Assembly: GCA_949126835.1 (NCBI GenBank)
Contig: OX421494.1
Coordinates: 17,717,538-17,781,537, forward strand
DNA from: Anisus vortex
Lineage: Eukaryota > Mollusca > Gastropoda > Planorbidae
Reading direction: 5' to 3'
Length of the DNA stretch: 64,000 bases
In this document: positions 32,208-47,200 of the stretch, piece by piece
How positions within the stretch are numbered: the first letter of the stretch is position 1
Layout of the letters: every line of letters starts with the position of its first letter
Translations under genes and position numbers: made by a program
The notes under the pieces: generated by a model
The model's database searches: none
What the model was told of the DNA's origin: nothing
What the model saw: only the letters and a program-made list of their open reading frames with translations

Positions 32208-35200
32208 CTGAAATTGATGATAGGAAAAATATTTAGTTTGAACAAATCATCCACATCCACTGTGTTGCATTGTGACTAAAAGCAAAGCTTATAGAGCTAT
32301 TTGTTATCAAGGCCAAAAAACTTACCTGTCATACAGTATGGAGACCAGTATGATCAATATAAGACAGCAGACAAAGAGGAATATAGCCAGAGCTACCAGC
32401 ACCCACCACAGGTCTCTCCATTTTACATTTTTCTCAGATGACTGAGATGGGTAGCATTGCTAGACAAGAGACACCAAGGTCACATAGAGCTACAGTTACA
32501 TCTATAATGTTCAATCTAAACTATATTATATATAATTAGTTTTAAAAAAATCAAATCAAAATGCAAGACTAGACTAGATACAAACCACGCAAAGCAAAGT
32601 GTAAACATTAATCCTCTTTATAGTTAACTGCAAAGACTATAATAAGATGGACTAAAAAAAAAAGTAAAGTATCCCGTCGGACCAAATTGATCCATAGGGC
32701 CGGTGAAGCAGCGTTCACCAGTTTCTGTGGCCATGGAATACTAGGTGATTGTGTGACCAGCACTATGCACAGCCGCCTTTACTTTACCCCAACTAAGGTC
32801 AGGTACCCATCAGAACTGGGTAGACCCAGGGACATCCTCAAATCCTGGGAAAAAATCCTAGCCTGCACCAGGATTCGAACCCAGGATCCCTGGATTGCCA
32901 GTCGAACGGCAGCTACCGTGCCCCATAATAAGATGGACTGCTTGCTATATTTTTAGAGCTTATATGTTCTTTTTTGGAGTGCATCCAATAACGCTGTCTT
33001 CAATTACTTCTATGTTCCTATGTTTGCCTAAATGTTTCCGCTACATACAACTTTCGATTTTAATTTTTCATTGACAAAATCATAGCAATTAAATAAAATG
33101 GATGTGCACAGTACAAAATGGAATCAGGAATTCTGAAAAGAAGTCATTCGGGTCATCAAATAGCAGAAATATTAAAGCAAGTGGTCCATCTTATTATGTA
33201 TCTGTAACACATAAGAAAATACAACTAGAAAATACCATCTGAATTATTTTGTTATTAATCCCATTCAACATAATTGAATGGAATTATTAAGAGAAAAATC
33301 ACAGCAGCCCGACACATTGTATTGAAAAGTAAACATGAAAAAATACACATTTTGTTTTTAATCAATTAATTACCCCTCTATCAACTGTCCTGTAAATTGA
33401 TTGACCCCAGACATTCTTGAATTTACTGTCATCCAAAAGGTCTTGAATTTCGTTTAAATTCAGGATAGAGTTTGAGTTTGAATCCTTCCTGACGACCAGG
33501 AAACATACATCAGTCCTGTGAAGAGAAAATTATGTTGAAAGATCAATAAGAAGTTGGTCATGTGTCATGTAATTTGTTTGGACTTGGAAAATATTGCCAA
33601 CATTTTGACTGTAAATAACAGCAGGTAAAAGAAAATCAGTTGAACCAAAGTAGTCCAAGAATTCATTTGAACAATGAGTTTAGTTTAACAGAGAACTGAA
33701 AATGAAAAGAAGAACAAAGTACTGTGAATGAAAACTTGCTATTCCATATAGAGATGCTGGGCAAGTTATAATTTAAGTATAAGTAGTAATCATTTCACTT
33801 TTAAAAACTTAATGCTTTGTTTAGCCAGACCTGCCTACTTTAAAATTTAAAAATTAGTAATAAGAAGAACAAAATTGTGTAATTCTGCAACAAAAACTTT
33901 GTAATCGCAAATGTTCATTTAAATAGCTCTGTAATAAACCTTTACTTATGGTACCATATATTTTAACCGCTTCATATATAGGCCTATTATATGCATATGC
34001 CTATATTTACTTTTTCTGTGCCAGGGGTGATTCCGCAATTGTGCCATGCCATTTTCAGGCCATTGGGATTATTTTTGGGTGCTCTAATTTATTTATGCAT
34101 TTCAATCATTTATCTAGCAAAATTTAAAGGGAATAACAATAAGTAGAAGAAGAAACAATTTAACAATAAAAATTACAATTTCATTTGTACCATTATGAGA
34201 TCTAATTTTTGTTACAAAAATAAAAGAGAGCACTAAAACTGATCTTATCAGACTATTATATAGTCTGTGTTTGCTAGTATCCTATCCTGCTAGAAACCTC
34301 TGCAAGTATTGTCTATTTATGATCAGAAAATTTAAAATAAACTACAGAAATCAAATTGCAGACATATCGTAGGTTGGCACAGAAAGAGTTGACTATATAG
34401 GCTACATTGATTAAATATAGATCTATAACGCTATAGTATTTTGTCTCAAGGTGTTAATGTTACTCAATGCTTAGTTTCATAAAAATTATTGCAATTTTAT
34501 TTCCAAATACTATACCCTACAGTTAAGTTATAGTTGTATTCCTCTGTGATGACAAATTCTATTTATCCCCCAAGTGGCGTTTTAACATTTTCATAGATTA
34601 TTGAGGAAGCAATTTTTTTCTGTCCCTAATGGGACATTTTACAATTTTAATTGTAAAAAATGTAATGCATTGTCACATTCCACTTTCACATCTGGATTTA
34701 AATTTGAAATAAAAAATATTTTTATATGCACACTAAAAGTTGGATGAGATTGTCAAGGAATTATCAAATTTCTGTCTGTAAACAGGGAAAAAAATGTCAA
34801 TACAAGAGTTTATTGTCAACAATAGTTAATAATTTTTTTCTCAAATTCACAATTTCATAATCGGGCTAAAATTGTGTAACTTAATGAACTTTTTGTAAAA
34901 GTAGGCAGGTCTGTCAATTGCCTATAGAGGAGCTCAAGTAGATTCAACATGGGGAAAAATAAAATACTAGCAGGTATGTGCCCGGTCCTCCGAACCGGCT
35001 AAAAGTACAACTACAAAGTTCTTATTTCGAATACGACACGAATTTAAACGTGAAGGAATTTTGTTATTTACCCGCTACAATTTTAAAATCGCCCGCTATA
35101 AATTACGACGCAAATTAAAACGTGAATATATTTTTTTCTATTCATTCATAAAGTACATTAGCAAACATTGCAGCAATAATACGCAAAATTTGATGACGTC

Positions 35201-38200
35201 ATAAGAAAAAGCCAGCCAACTTTTCCTGCGCAACCTCGCCGCACCTTTTTTTCTCATTTATTTTGAGCGCGATCGATCGAATAATGATAAAATATTGTAC
35301 CGGCATATTCAACGTAAAACCAACATTTGTCTTTTTATTCGCGCTTTTTAACCAAACTGATCACTGCGGTTATTTATTATTTTGTAAAACCTTGACAGTG
35401 TCCAACCGCAGTAAAAAAATGCATATTTGTAGGCCTACCAATTTTTACGACTTTCTGTCCAGTAATAAAAAAGATTATGGGGCATGCACATACCCATATA
35501 CCCACATATATACATACACCTTTTGAGATTTATATATATTTATGATTAGGCCCAATGAACTAAATACCCAGCCTCTGTGGCGTATTGTTGTAATCTAATT
35601 TTAGCTACATCTCTCATGTATATTAGAACAAAAAAATTGATGTAACAAGTAGAAATATATAAAAAAAACTGGACACAAATGTTTGGGAAATGCAGAATAA
35701 AGCAAGCAAAGACAGAGATAATAAAAATATTCACACAAAAAAAAAGTTTAATGTGTATTTAATTATTGGTGATACAAATCTGTGAATCAGTCAATATTTT
35801 ACGGTAGATCCCACTCACCTGTCAGGAACAGAACTGATGTCAGAGTGACTTCCTGCTGCTTGAATGTAGGAAAAGAAATAAGCTGAGGAAACATTATTCA
35901 ATTTTCTGAAATAAAAATATTTTAAAAAGTCATTTATTTGTTTAAACTGATAAAATATGCAAAGAAAAATTACTGAATAACAAGTTCTTGTATTAACTAA
36001 AGCTTAACCTTTTTAATTATTAGCATTATCTAACAAAACTTTAACTGTATTGTAATATACTGTAAATAAAAGTTGACTGACTCAATAAGTGGCTTGGATT
36101 GGGCAAATCCTTCAGAAGGCTGAAGGTTTAAGATCAATTTTAAAGCTTGTCTTTCATCATAGATAAATATCTGTAAGTAAACAAAGGCAATGTAAATTTC
36201 TGGTTAAATTGTCTCACTAATGCAACAAGCTATAAAATATGGCCATAGTCTGGCTAAACAGCATAACTTATAAATAAAAGATCATGCAATACTTTATCAC
36301 ACAATACAGTTTAATATCAATTTCACTTAAATCCATTTGACCTTCGTAGGTAATACAACGATCAGGACTAAGTTCATTTAAAATATAACATTAGTGTTTT
36401 ATTAATTAAATTAATCAATTACAGCTTGACAATACTAGCATAGGCTTTTAAGAGAAATTTTACAGTACAAAGAAGGTGAAACAACTATAAGGTACACGAC
36501 AATGAATTTGATTGTGTGCATAATAGAAAAAATAATGAAAAATTTAGTAATTGTAATTGTATGCAAATTTTATACAAGTATTGAATTCATAAAGTATATC
36601 CAAAAACTATCATAAAAACTGTCAATCAACTATGCGGTGTGTAAAGAAAAAAGAATTCTAATTTCAAAAAATATCTCAATAAATATTTTTTTCTGTTGTA
36701 TAAATGATATCCTAATGAAAAGAGGAACTCACATTGACAGTCTGTTTGTCAGATATGGAACTGTTGTTTGGATCAAAAGCCACTACAGTAATTTCAAAGT
36801 GACCTCCAGTGTAATCTGCATAGTTTGCATAGGCAGGGTAAATAGCTTTCTTGTCGCTCCGCAGTATGAAGGCCCCCGTCACAGGCCTAGCGGGCGAGCC
36901 ATCTTCAGGGTAGAAAACAGAGCTTTCAATGCGGTACCAAATCTCATTGTTGCCATCTCCGTCTGGATCAACAGCACCCATTTGTAGAACTGGACCTGCC
37001 TTTGGCTCATTGTCAACAGCTGGAAGATATCAACCCAATAGTGTATTCAGTATGTTAACTACTTAAGTAAAGAATCCTACTTTTGTTTGTGTTACGTATG
37101 TCGGTCATAGATGAATGACGTACTAAGGCATTGACCTATCAACAAGTGCGTATTAGAGTCCAAGGTTTGACCTTTGTGCCCTGAGGGCAGTTTAAATAAA
37201 ATAATTCGTCCAACCCCGTGGAAATTGAAGGTTAATAGTCTGGATGGCAGTATTCTATAGAGCAGGAGATTAAAATGCGTATTAGGACCCTGTAGAATCT
37301 TCGATAATAGTTTTCTTTGTAAAGTCCCTACCTCCTTAAAGTTAGTTCAGTTTGAAAGTTTGTAGAGAGAAGTCGCTATATTGATAATTGCATATTTTAT
37401 GCCATTTAATGAAACACTTATATGTTGCCATCAGTTGATGCATTTATTTAAAGTTTATATTGAGTCTACAATTTAAATAAAATTGTTTATTCAACAACTG
37501 GAGTTGTTTGATCTATCATTGTTGAGAAAGGTGTTGAAGATAATTATACCGAATATAACTACATTACTGCATAGACCTGTCAGTCAAGGAACCCCTAGCT
37601 TGGACTTCAGATCAGCAGAATCTAGAGACTTCTAATAAAGATACAACTATACATTGAATCCGATTTAACGAGTCGTAATAATAGTCATCATAGTGACAGT
37701 CCATAACATTTGTAAGTTTATGTTAAATATTTATGTGGGTTTTATATGTATATTGCATAAATAGATGCATAGTTAAGTAATGATAAACAATATTTTGAAT
37801 GTGTTCACCTTTTATATGTGTTTTTTTTGTGTCAGTTTTCTTACCATTTAAACTCTCAACATGATTGCTACATTTTGCAATGACAAATGTTCATTGATTC
37901 ATTTATTTTAGGGAAATAGGAATATGATTTCTGGTATACATAAAAAGCCATTAGAAGAGATTGAGACCTAATGAATATGTAGCACTATTCCCTAGACAGA
38001 TTTAGGAAATTTGCTTTAGGGGTTGTCTTTGTCACATTGATGAAAAAATGAACTCTAACTTCTATATGCAAATCATGCAAGTTAAATTTAGCATTTACAC
38101 TAAAATGATAGAAAGAAACACATTCAGAATGACACTGTTACACCAAAGATAATAGAACAACAATTGTTGACAACTTTGTCAATACAAATTATAAATATCA

Positions 38201-41200
38201 TTTAAGAATTTCAATCGTAATTTCAGAAAAATAAAAAAATAATATAAATAACATCTAGCAAAATATGTTCAATCTTACCACCATAAGCATTAGGACTGGC
38301 AAATTTGGGTCCATTATCATTTAAATCTTGAATCTGTATGTTTACGTAAGCTACATTCTCCAAAGAATCATTCACTCTGCTCATGTTAAATGATCTCTTT
38401 CTGCGACCTTGAGCAGGATAATTTGAAACAACTTCTATACAAAGGTTGAATTCCTTGTCTTGTTCATAATCAATCATCTTTCTGGTAATGAGCATTCCAG
38501 AACTGTCAACTGTTACTCCAGAAATGTTGTTTTGTTGAGCACCTATACAAGAATACGATAGTAACTTATTAACTTTCCATTAACTAAGCTCCAAGCCTTT
38601 AAAACAGTTAACACATTTCATGAGCAAATAATGTTGTAATTTAGAGAATCGGTTGATCACCAGTGATATGTACTTACAGTATTCATTGCTGTTATAGAGT
38701 CTATATAAAATAGTATTAGCTCCAGGAACATCTGGATTACATGCCTTTAAGGCATAAATAGACACATTAGCTGGTGTGTTTTCTGTCAGACTTACAACTA
38801 GGGGTCGATCAATCTGTGAATGTAGAGCAATATAGGTCCTATTTAAATACACACAAACCACACACACAAGGCCACAAGCATTTGTAATAATAAGTGAACG
38901 TATTTTCTCAAAGTCTTTTTTTATTAAAAAATTGAAAGATTTCTGAAAATGGTATTGAGACAAAATAAAGTAAAAGAATTCATTTTGGCTACTGGCTACT
39001 GTATTACTTTAGAATGATTTTTTTTTACAAATTTACCTGATACATTAACTCACTTAAGTATGCAAAAGAATAAAATTACAACCAAAATTTTTTCAAATAC
39101 AAAAACAATGCAAGAAACAAAAAACCTAAACAACTCAACATGTTTTTTTTAAACTACTACATGTTAATAATAATCAATATGTAAATGTCCATGGTAAACC
39201 AGTCTTACACTTGTAAGTACATATTAATACAATTTTACAATAGAGCTAATGTGAACAATAGACTCTTACCTTTACACATCCTGCATACGTATTAGGATTC
39301 AGGAAAGAAGGTTCATTATCCTTCAGATCTGTAAGTGTAACAAACAGCTGGCGACCTGTTCTATAAGGTGTTCCATTATAGACGTCTACAGCGTACACCA
39401 GTAGCTATACATAAACACCCTTAATTAGCACTCTAGAATCATAGCAACATTTTTATTCAGATTTTCAACAAAGTAGGCCTATATTTCTCTTGACATTTTA
39501 AATAATATAAATACAGTGGGCAAAAACAACTGTTTTCAATATTAAAAATATTATTTGATAATTTTATTTTATTACAAAGCGATTGTGTTCTAAATGAATT
39601 CAATGAACATTTATTTCTCTAGAAATTGTCAAATTTAGTATTAAAAAATGAGACTAAGCTAAAAGATTCAGAGGAAGTGCACTTTTAACTTACACTATAA
39701 GTCTCTTGTACTTCTCTATCCAGTCTGTCAACTATGGTGATCTCTCCAGTAACATTGTTAATTCTAAAACTGCTGGCATAAGGATATAATTGTGACAACT
39801 CATAGGTGATCACATTGCCACGGCGAGGAATCACTTCAAAGATTATTGTATTGTTATGAATATTCAAAACATAATTTGGGGTTTCCTAAAATGTAAAAAG
39901 AAAAGTAATATACAAATGTAAGTATAAATTGAGTCAGTATAACACAATATATTGTTTTTTTATTGGATCAAAGCAAAAGGAGAATGAAAGTTCCGAAACA
40001 TTTGCAAATTATTCAATCCATGTACTTTCAATAATGTTTATTTTAACTTTTGTTTGTGCAAAACATGACAAATTTATGACTGACCTCTGGGGCATATAAA
40101 ACAAAACCAACTGGAGGATAGATCCATTTTGGGTTACCATCATCATTTTCTGTGCTCAAAACATAAATGTAAAGAGTCATTTGTCCACAGTTTGGTACAT
40201 CTCCTCCGTCACAGCCACGAACAACCATGGTGTACTTGTTACCCCCATATCCCAATAGGGAATCAACAACATTTATTGTTCCAGTGTAGGGCGAAATAGA
40301 AAACAGCTGTGTTCCTGTAGAAGTGCACAATTAAGTATAATGTATCATGGTCAAGGTAGATTGGACACATGTTTACTTAGTCTGTTTAAGAATATCTAAG
40401 TTTTTTTTAGCTACCTATTAAACTATCTCCTACTGGTAGGAAGGAGTAAGATATTTGTCCATTGCGACCTTGATCTGCGTCAGTGGCTACAAGTGTTGCG
40501 ATGCTTAAGCCTAGCTCAGCTGTTTCTGGTACTGACAGTGACCGATTGCTTTCTTTGAAAACTGGGGAGTTATTGTTTTCATCTAAAACATGGATTAAAA
40601 GCTGAAAAGAAAAATTCACCATTCGTAACTAACATTTCTTAGAGCCTTGGCTAATGAGTTACCTAAAATTTAAACCACATTACACCTGTTTGTTGGCAAG
40701 AAAACCAACATTTACATCACAGGTTCATTTTTCTATTTTAAAAAAATATTTTTAGAAATCATAGCAGAGGGAGAGAATTGTACGCACAACAGCACACTTA
40801 CAGAGATTTCTAATATCATAAATATATCTAATTCTAGAAGATTAGGGTGAATATTATACACATATAACTTTGTAAGCCTTTAAGTGATGTGTATGTTAAA
40901 GACTAAAGCAAACAGTTATAGACATTTTCTTTTCAAAGGGTTCAGTTAAGAGAAACAAAATAGGTACAAACTATAAGAACCTCATAAGGTAAATGGAGTT
41001 CAAGGCACACATTGAGCTTGATCTCAACAGCATATAAGCCACATATTATGTACAGAGCTAACAGTGAACAGAGTAAAAATGCAAGGCACACATTGAGCTT
41101 GATCTCAACAGCATATAAGCCACATATTATGTACAGAGCTAACAGTGAACAGAGTAAAAATGCAAGGCACACATTGAGCTTGATCTCAACAGCATATAAC

Positions 41201-44200
41201 TTAGCCACTTATCATGTACAGAGCTAACAGTGAACAGAGTAAAGTTGCAAGGCACACATTGAGCTTGATCTCAACAGCATATAAGCCACATATTATGTAC
41301 AGAGCATACAGTGAACAGAGTAAAGTTGCAAGGCACACATTGAACTTAATATCTACAACATATAAGCCTATACATTTCTGTTTTCGTCCTTTGTTTTTAA
41401 AAGCCAGCCAATCAAAAGTACTGATTAAACTAAGGTCTCCCCCTCCCAATCACAATATGGAATCTTCCTACCATGTCAGGGGTAGTATGGAGATGACAGT
41501 TACACAGGAACCTTAGCCCAAAAGCACATTCAATCTGATATTTTTGTTTGGCTCTGAGAAATGTATTCAATTAAGACTGAACGGCTTTATGAAAAATTGT
41601 AAAATGATTAAACTGACCTTGGCACTATCATAGAGACGAGTGTTGGAATACTGAAGATAAGCATTGTCATTAACCAGAAGTGTGAGATCGTAAAGTCTGC
41701 GACGATTATAATCCAGTCTTTTACCAGAAGCCACTAAAACATGAGCTCTTCTGCTTGTCTGTGCCCCTGATGGTGTAGGCTGAGGATAAAAATTAAATAT
41801 TTTGAAAATAGTGGTTTACTAAAAATTGACATTTGTAACAATGCCCAAACTTTGTAAAATAATTGGCTGCTTTGTGATATAAATATTTGGCAACAACATT
41901 CAGCTATGTGTCCCAACAAAAGCTTGATGATATAAAATATAAAATTCTCAATATAACAAATGAGGAGATAATCTAAATATTTCATTAATAGCCTCTTATA
42001 ATCTTTTCTTTCAATTTAATTATCTTTGTTTTTTTTTCCTATTAAATTATTCAAGATTTCTATTAATTATTAATCTTATTCTACATGCAGTTCCATTAGC
42101 AGTTCCCGTTGACAAAATTTATTGCCCATATTTGGCTAATATTGTAATCTTCATTTTAAATATTTTAAAAAAAAAGTGATTTGACCAAAAAATATAGTAG
42201 AATGCTCTCATTAATAAGTTATAGCCACAAGAACCTAAATAAACAGTGTATTTTGATAAAGTGCTCCCTTGATGCTATCCAGTGATCATTGAATAAAGAA
42301 GCAAACAATTATCACGCACTGCCCAAATTTAAATTAAAACAGCAACATAAAAACAATTAAAAAATTTATTTTTTTTATAAATCCTTGATATCCATTTTTG
42401 TTATACGTTTGCCTTCCAAATGTTTTGCTCTTAATTACTCACAAAAAGAAAAAAAAACACAAAAAGATCTACTTTTAGAGATATTTAGATTATTATTTTT
42501 TACCTGTTAATCACAGCTATATATATATAGCATCAGTAGCAGAAATACACAGGTATGTCAGTCAAAAATGGTTTAAAAATGCATTCAATTAGGATTTAAA
42601 CATGCTCACCATAAAATGTAATTTAAAAAAAAAACAGTTTTAACTTTTTTTGTGGATTAGGGTGAGAGATGTTGTTCAGCTCAGTAAATGAAATGAAAAG
42701 TTACAACAAAATTACTTCTTGGAAAAGTTGAAAATCTTCAGCATCCAAACCACTTGATATTTTGAATTCCAAAGGCCCATAGCTTTTGCTGTCAGCATCA
42801 GTGGCAAACACTGTTATAATGTCTGTAGGGTACAGTGCTGACTCATACACATAAGCTTCATAAAGACCCTTTAAAAAAAAAGTTACAGATTTTTTTTTAC
42901 TTATTGTTATAAGACATTGTGATATCAAATAAAACAATCAACATGATTTTGTTTATATGCATGTTTATATGTGTGTATATATATATATACAATAAAAAAA
43001 AAAGTAAAAGGTATTTAGGCTATATATAAATGTTTATTTGCTATAGACATCTAGGCCATTTGACCAATTGTGATGCAACCTAACGTAATGGTACTGAAGT
43101 AGGCAAAAAAGATATTCAGTTTCAAGTGTTTAATAAAAGCTAATTTATTAATCTATACATTATTGAAAAGATCTCTTAAATCGATCAATTAGTTCAAAAG
43201 TTATTCAAAATTACATGAGCAAAGGTAAGGAAAGTAATTTTTAGAGAAAAATTAAAAATAAAACAGTACCGATTTTTAACAATTTAGCATTGCAACAGAT
43301 AATTAAATATTACAATGAATAAATTTTTGAACCAATCTCCATGGCATTTAGCAAGCACACTCACGATCTTTCAATACACAAGCTGTTAAAGTTTTAATTA
43401 TTTTTTTATTATATTTAGTTGTCTTTTGAACAACTTTATCTTTAGAGGACTTTGTGCTTGATTTTATAGAAAAGTGCTTAAAAACACATTTTTAAGTAAT
43501 TTCTAAAAATAATTTTTGTTTGAAAATTTCACAGCTATAAGTTATTAAGACAATCAACATTACAAATTAATAATAATGACCTAGGACACTTTCTACATTA
43601 TTTTGCATTAATTGAAAAATCAGTTTTACCAACTTCTGTACCGGTTGGTGGGGTAGCATTAAAAATCCTACTATGCAGAAGATTACTGCGTCCTAGGCTT
43701 ATCTGTGATTTTAGTCTAATCTTGCATTTTGATTAGTGTTTTACATTATTTTATTTTACTGGTTTTCCTGGTTTGTTCAGGCAACCCATCATATGCCAGG
43801 TTGCTACATATTTTCTACATAAAACAAAAGGCAAGATCTTGTTTGTACAACAAATATTCTACACAAACAAAATTAAATAAGCTTATAAAAATTAAGATTT
43901 CCATCAAAATCATTTACATGCATTTTTTGTTTTAATTTTAGTTTTTCAGTCAAAACTTTTGAATGTACCCCCAAACTATTTATTAGCCTTGAGAAGATTT
44001 AGCCACACACAAAAGTAAAAGTTAATAAAAATGGATTTAAAAATGTGCATAATGAAAAACTGATTTTTAGGGTTTGTGTTGTGGCTGACAATTTGAAAGA
44101 ATGTGTTGGTGTCATATGCAACTTGTCTATATACCAAACTTCAGCTGGTTAGGTTGACAGAAAGTGGCTGAATTAGAATTCTGAATCTTTTGCCAGCGAG

Positions 44201-47200
44201 TCACAAAATGTGCAAAGTTAATATACAATTTTTAAAAGCAATGTTGTTATAACTAAAATCATTGTGACAACTTACTGTTTGAAACAAAGGTCTATTGTCG
44301 TTGACATCAACAATGGATATAGTAACTGTACAGGTGGCGCTGTAGATACCAGAATAAGCTCCAACAACAACTCTATGTAAATGGTCAACCTCAGGATCTT
44401 TCTCAAAGTCTATTACTTGTTGCAGTATCACTCGCCCTAAACAAAAGATGAAAGCAAAGTGTAAGTGAAATAAGTCAAGTATCCATCTCAGATAATGTAG
44501 GTCCAAAGTTTCTAGTGAAGTGGCATTTACCAGTTTCTGTGGCCAGGGGGATTGTGTGGCCAGGACAAAGCCCAACTGCCATTACTTTCCCCCAACTAAC
44601 TGTAATCATCAGAGCTGGGTAAACTTAAAAATATCCTCCAGGCCATAGAAACCTACCTGTTGTGAAAATGTTCATTTAAACCCTAGCCTTCAGAATGGTG
44701 ATTCATAGGTGAGGGACTAATTGATCATAAGAATGATTAGTTCAATACAGAACTAACTGTTATGCAATGTTCACTTTGACTTTCACTCTCTCTCCCTCAT
44801 GAAGCTGAGGAACATCTACTTAGTACCTAACACTGGACTATCAGATGAACACTTTTAATATTTATTATTTAAAGCCATGTTTGTTTCTCCCTTGAGTATG
44901 TTTGGCAGTGGTTGGTAGTAAAGATGTTCTTTATTTTTTTGAATTGGCAGCAACATAAAACCTTTTCTTGGTTTATACATTGGGTAATGGCATTAAGATC
45001 TACATGAATGATAAATACATGTTTTGCAAAATAATTTAAATGTAACTGGTTCTGACACATCTTTTTTTTCATGTACAAAGCAATCCATAAAATTTGATTG
45101 AACCATAAATGGTATTTGATAGCCTTAACCAATTATTAAATACATTGTTGCATTGACAAATTAGAAATAGTATTAGTATTTTCCTCTACTTTAGAGTTTA
45201 TGAGAGCTATTCTTATAAGGAAACTCTGAGGCAAAATCTGTATAATTCAAGAGATCAACTTTTAGGTTTTCACTGAACACTAACAGTTGAGTGGATTCAA
45301 GAGATCAACTTTTAGGTTTTCACTGAACACTAACAGTTGAGTGGATTCAAGAGATCAACTTTTAGGTTTTCACTGAACACTAACAGTTGAGTGGATTCAA
45401 GAGATCAACTTTTAGGTTTTCACTGAACACTAACAGTTGAGTGGATTCAAGAGATCAACTTTTAGGTTTTCACTGAACACTAACAGTTGAGTGGATTCAA
45501 GAGATCAACTTTTAGGTTTTCACTGAACACTAACAGTTGAATGGATTCAAGAGATCAACTTTTAGGTTTTCACTGAACACTAACAGTTGAGTGGATTCAA
45601 GAGATCAACTTTTAGGTTTTCACTGAACACTAACAGTTGAGTGGATTCAAGAGATCAACTTTTAGGTTTTCACTGAACACTAACAGTTGAGTGGATTCAA
45701 GAGATCAACTTTTAGGTTTTCACTGAACACTAACAGTTGAGTGGATTCAAGAGATCAACTTTTAGGTTTTCACTGAACACTAACAGTTGAGTGGATTCAA
45801 GAGATCAACTTTTAGGTTTTCACTGAACACTAACAGTTGAGTGGATTCAAGAGATCAACTTTTAGGTTTTCACTGAACACTAACAGTTGAGTGGATTAAA
45901 GAGATCAACTTTTAGGTTTTCACTGAACACTAACAGTTGAGTGGATTCAAGAGATCAACTTTTAGGTTTTCACTGAACACTAACAGTTGAGTGGATTCAA
46001 GAGATCAACTTTTAGGTTTTCACTGAACACTAACAGTTGAGTGGATTCAAGAGATCAACTTTTAGGTTTTCACTGAACACTAACAGTTGAGTGGATTCAA
46101 GAGATCAACTTTTAGGTTTTCACTGAACACTAACAGTTGAGTGGATTCAAGAGATCAACTTTTAGGTTTTCACTGAACACTAACAGTTGAGTGGATTCAA
46201 GAGATCAACTTTTAGGTTTTCACTGAACACTAACAGTTGAGTGGATTCAAGAGATCAACTTTTAGGTTTTCACTGAACACTAACAGTTGAGTGGATGACA
46301 CTTTAAACTTTAAATAGCTAAAGAACTCTAAGTCATGGTGATAATAAGGCAGAGTGTTTAGTTATTATTTCAAAGGTTCAAATCCCAGGAAATGCCTCTA
46401 AATACCTCCCAGGTCTTGTACACTGTACTAAAAAATTCTCTCCTTTATTATTCAGCATAATTAGGCGACCACAACTTAGTCAACACAAAAAGGAGGAAAA
46501 CTTTTTTTTTAAATAACTGGCTCCCTTCCCATGTAAAAAAAACAACCCACATATTTTCAATCTGCTGTTGGATAAGTGCTTACGTTCATAGTCTACTTTA
46601 ATTACCATTTTGAAAAATTTGATCTCATCTTGGGCTTAGTTTTCTAATTGCATAATTAATTAGCAGTTTCTTGTGAAATGAAAAGATGTGTAATAAAAAA
46701 AAAGAAATGAGGCAAACACAACAACACTGTCATTATATCATGGAATACATAATATACATACATATCATAAGCATACGTTTACAAAAATAGACAATATCTG
46801 GAAACAGCCTTTAAAGAGTTTACACTAAGCCCTAGAGAATTGTACCATTGTTCATTTATGACTGCAACAAAAAAACAGAAGTTATTTTTTCAACCATCTC
46901 ACCTGTTGTTGGTTCAACCCTGAAATTGTTGGACCCGCTAAGCTTTGTGTAGTTGCTGACAGCAACATTGTTTGTATCACGAGCAGTCACGCTGATGGGG
47001 TTGTTGTTAAGTTGAGCATCTTCATTTATAAATATCTGGTTGACAGGGTCACAGAAAATACCTGTTTCAGCCTTGCCTGTGATGCTAAGAACTATCTGTG
47101 CTATTAGGACATAAAACAAAGATAAATTAATTCTAAGAACTATCTGTGCTGTTAGAACATAAAACAAAGATCAATTACTTCTACGAACTATCTGTGCTAT

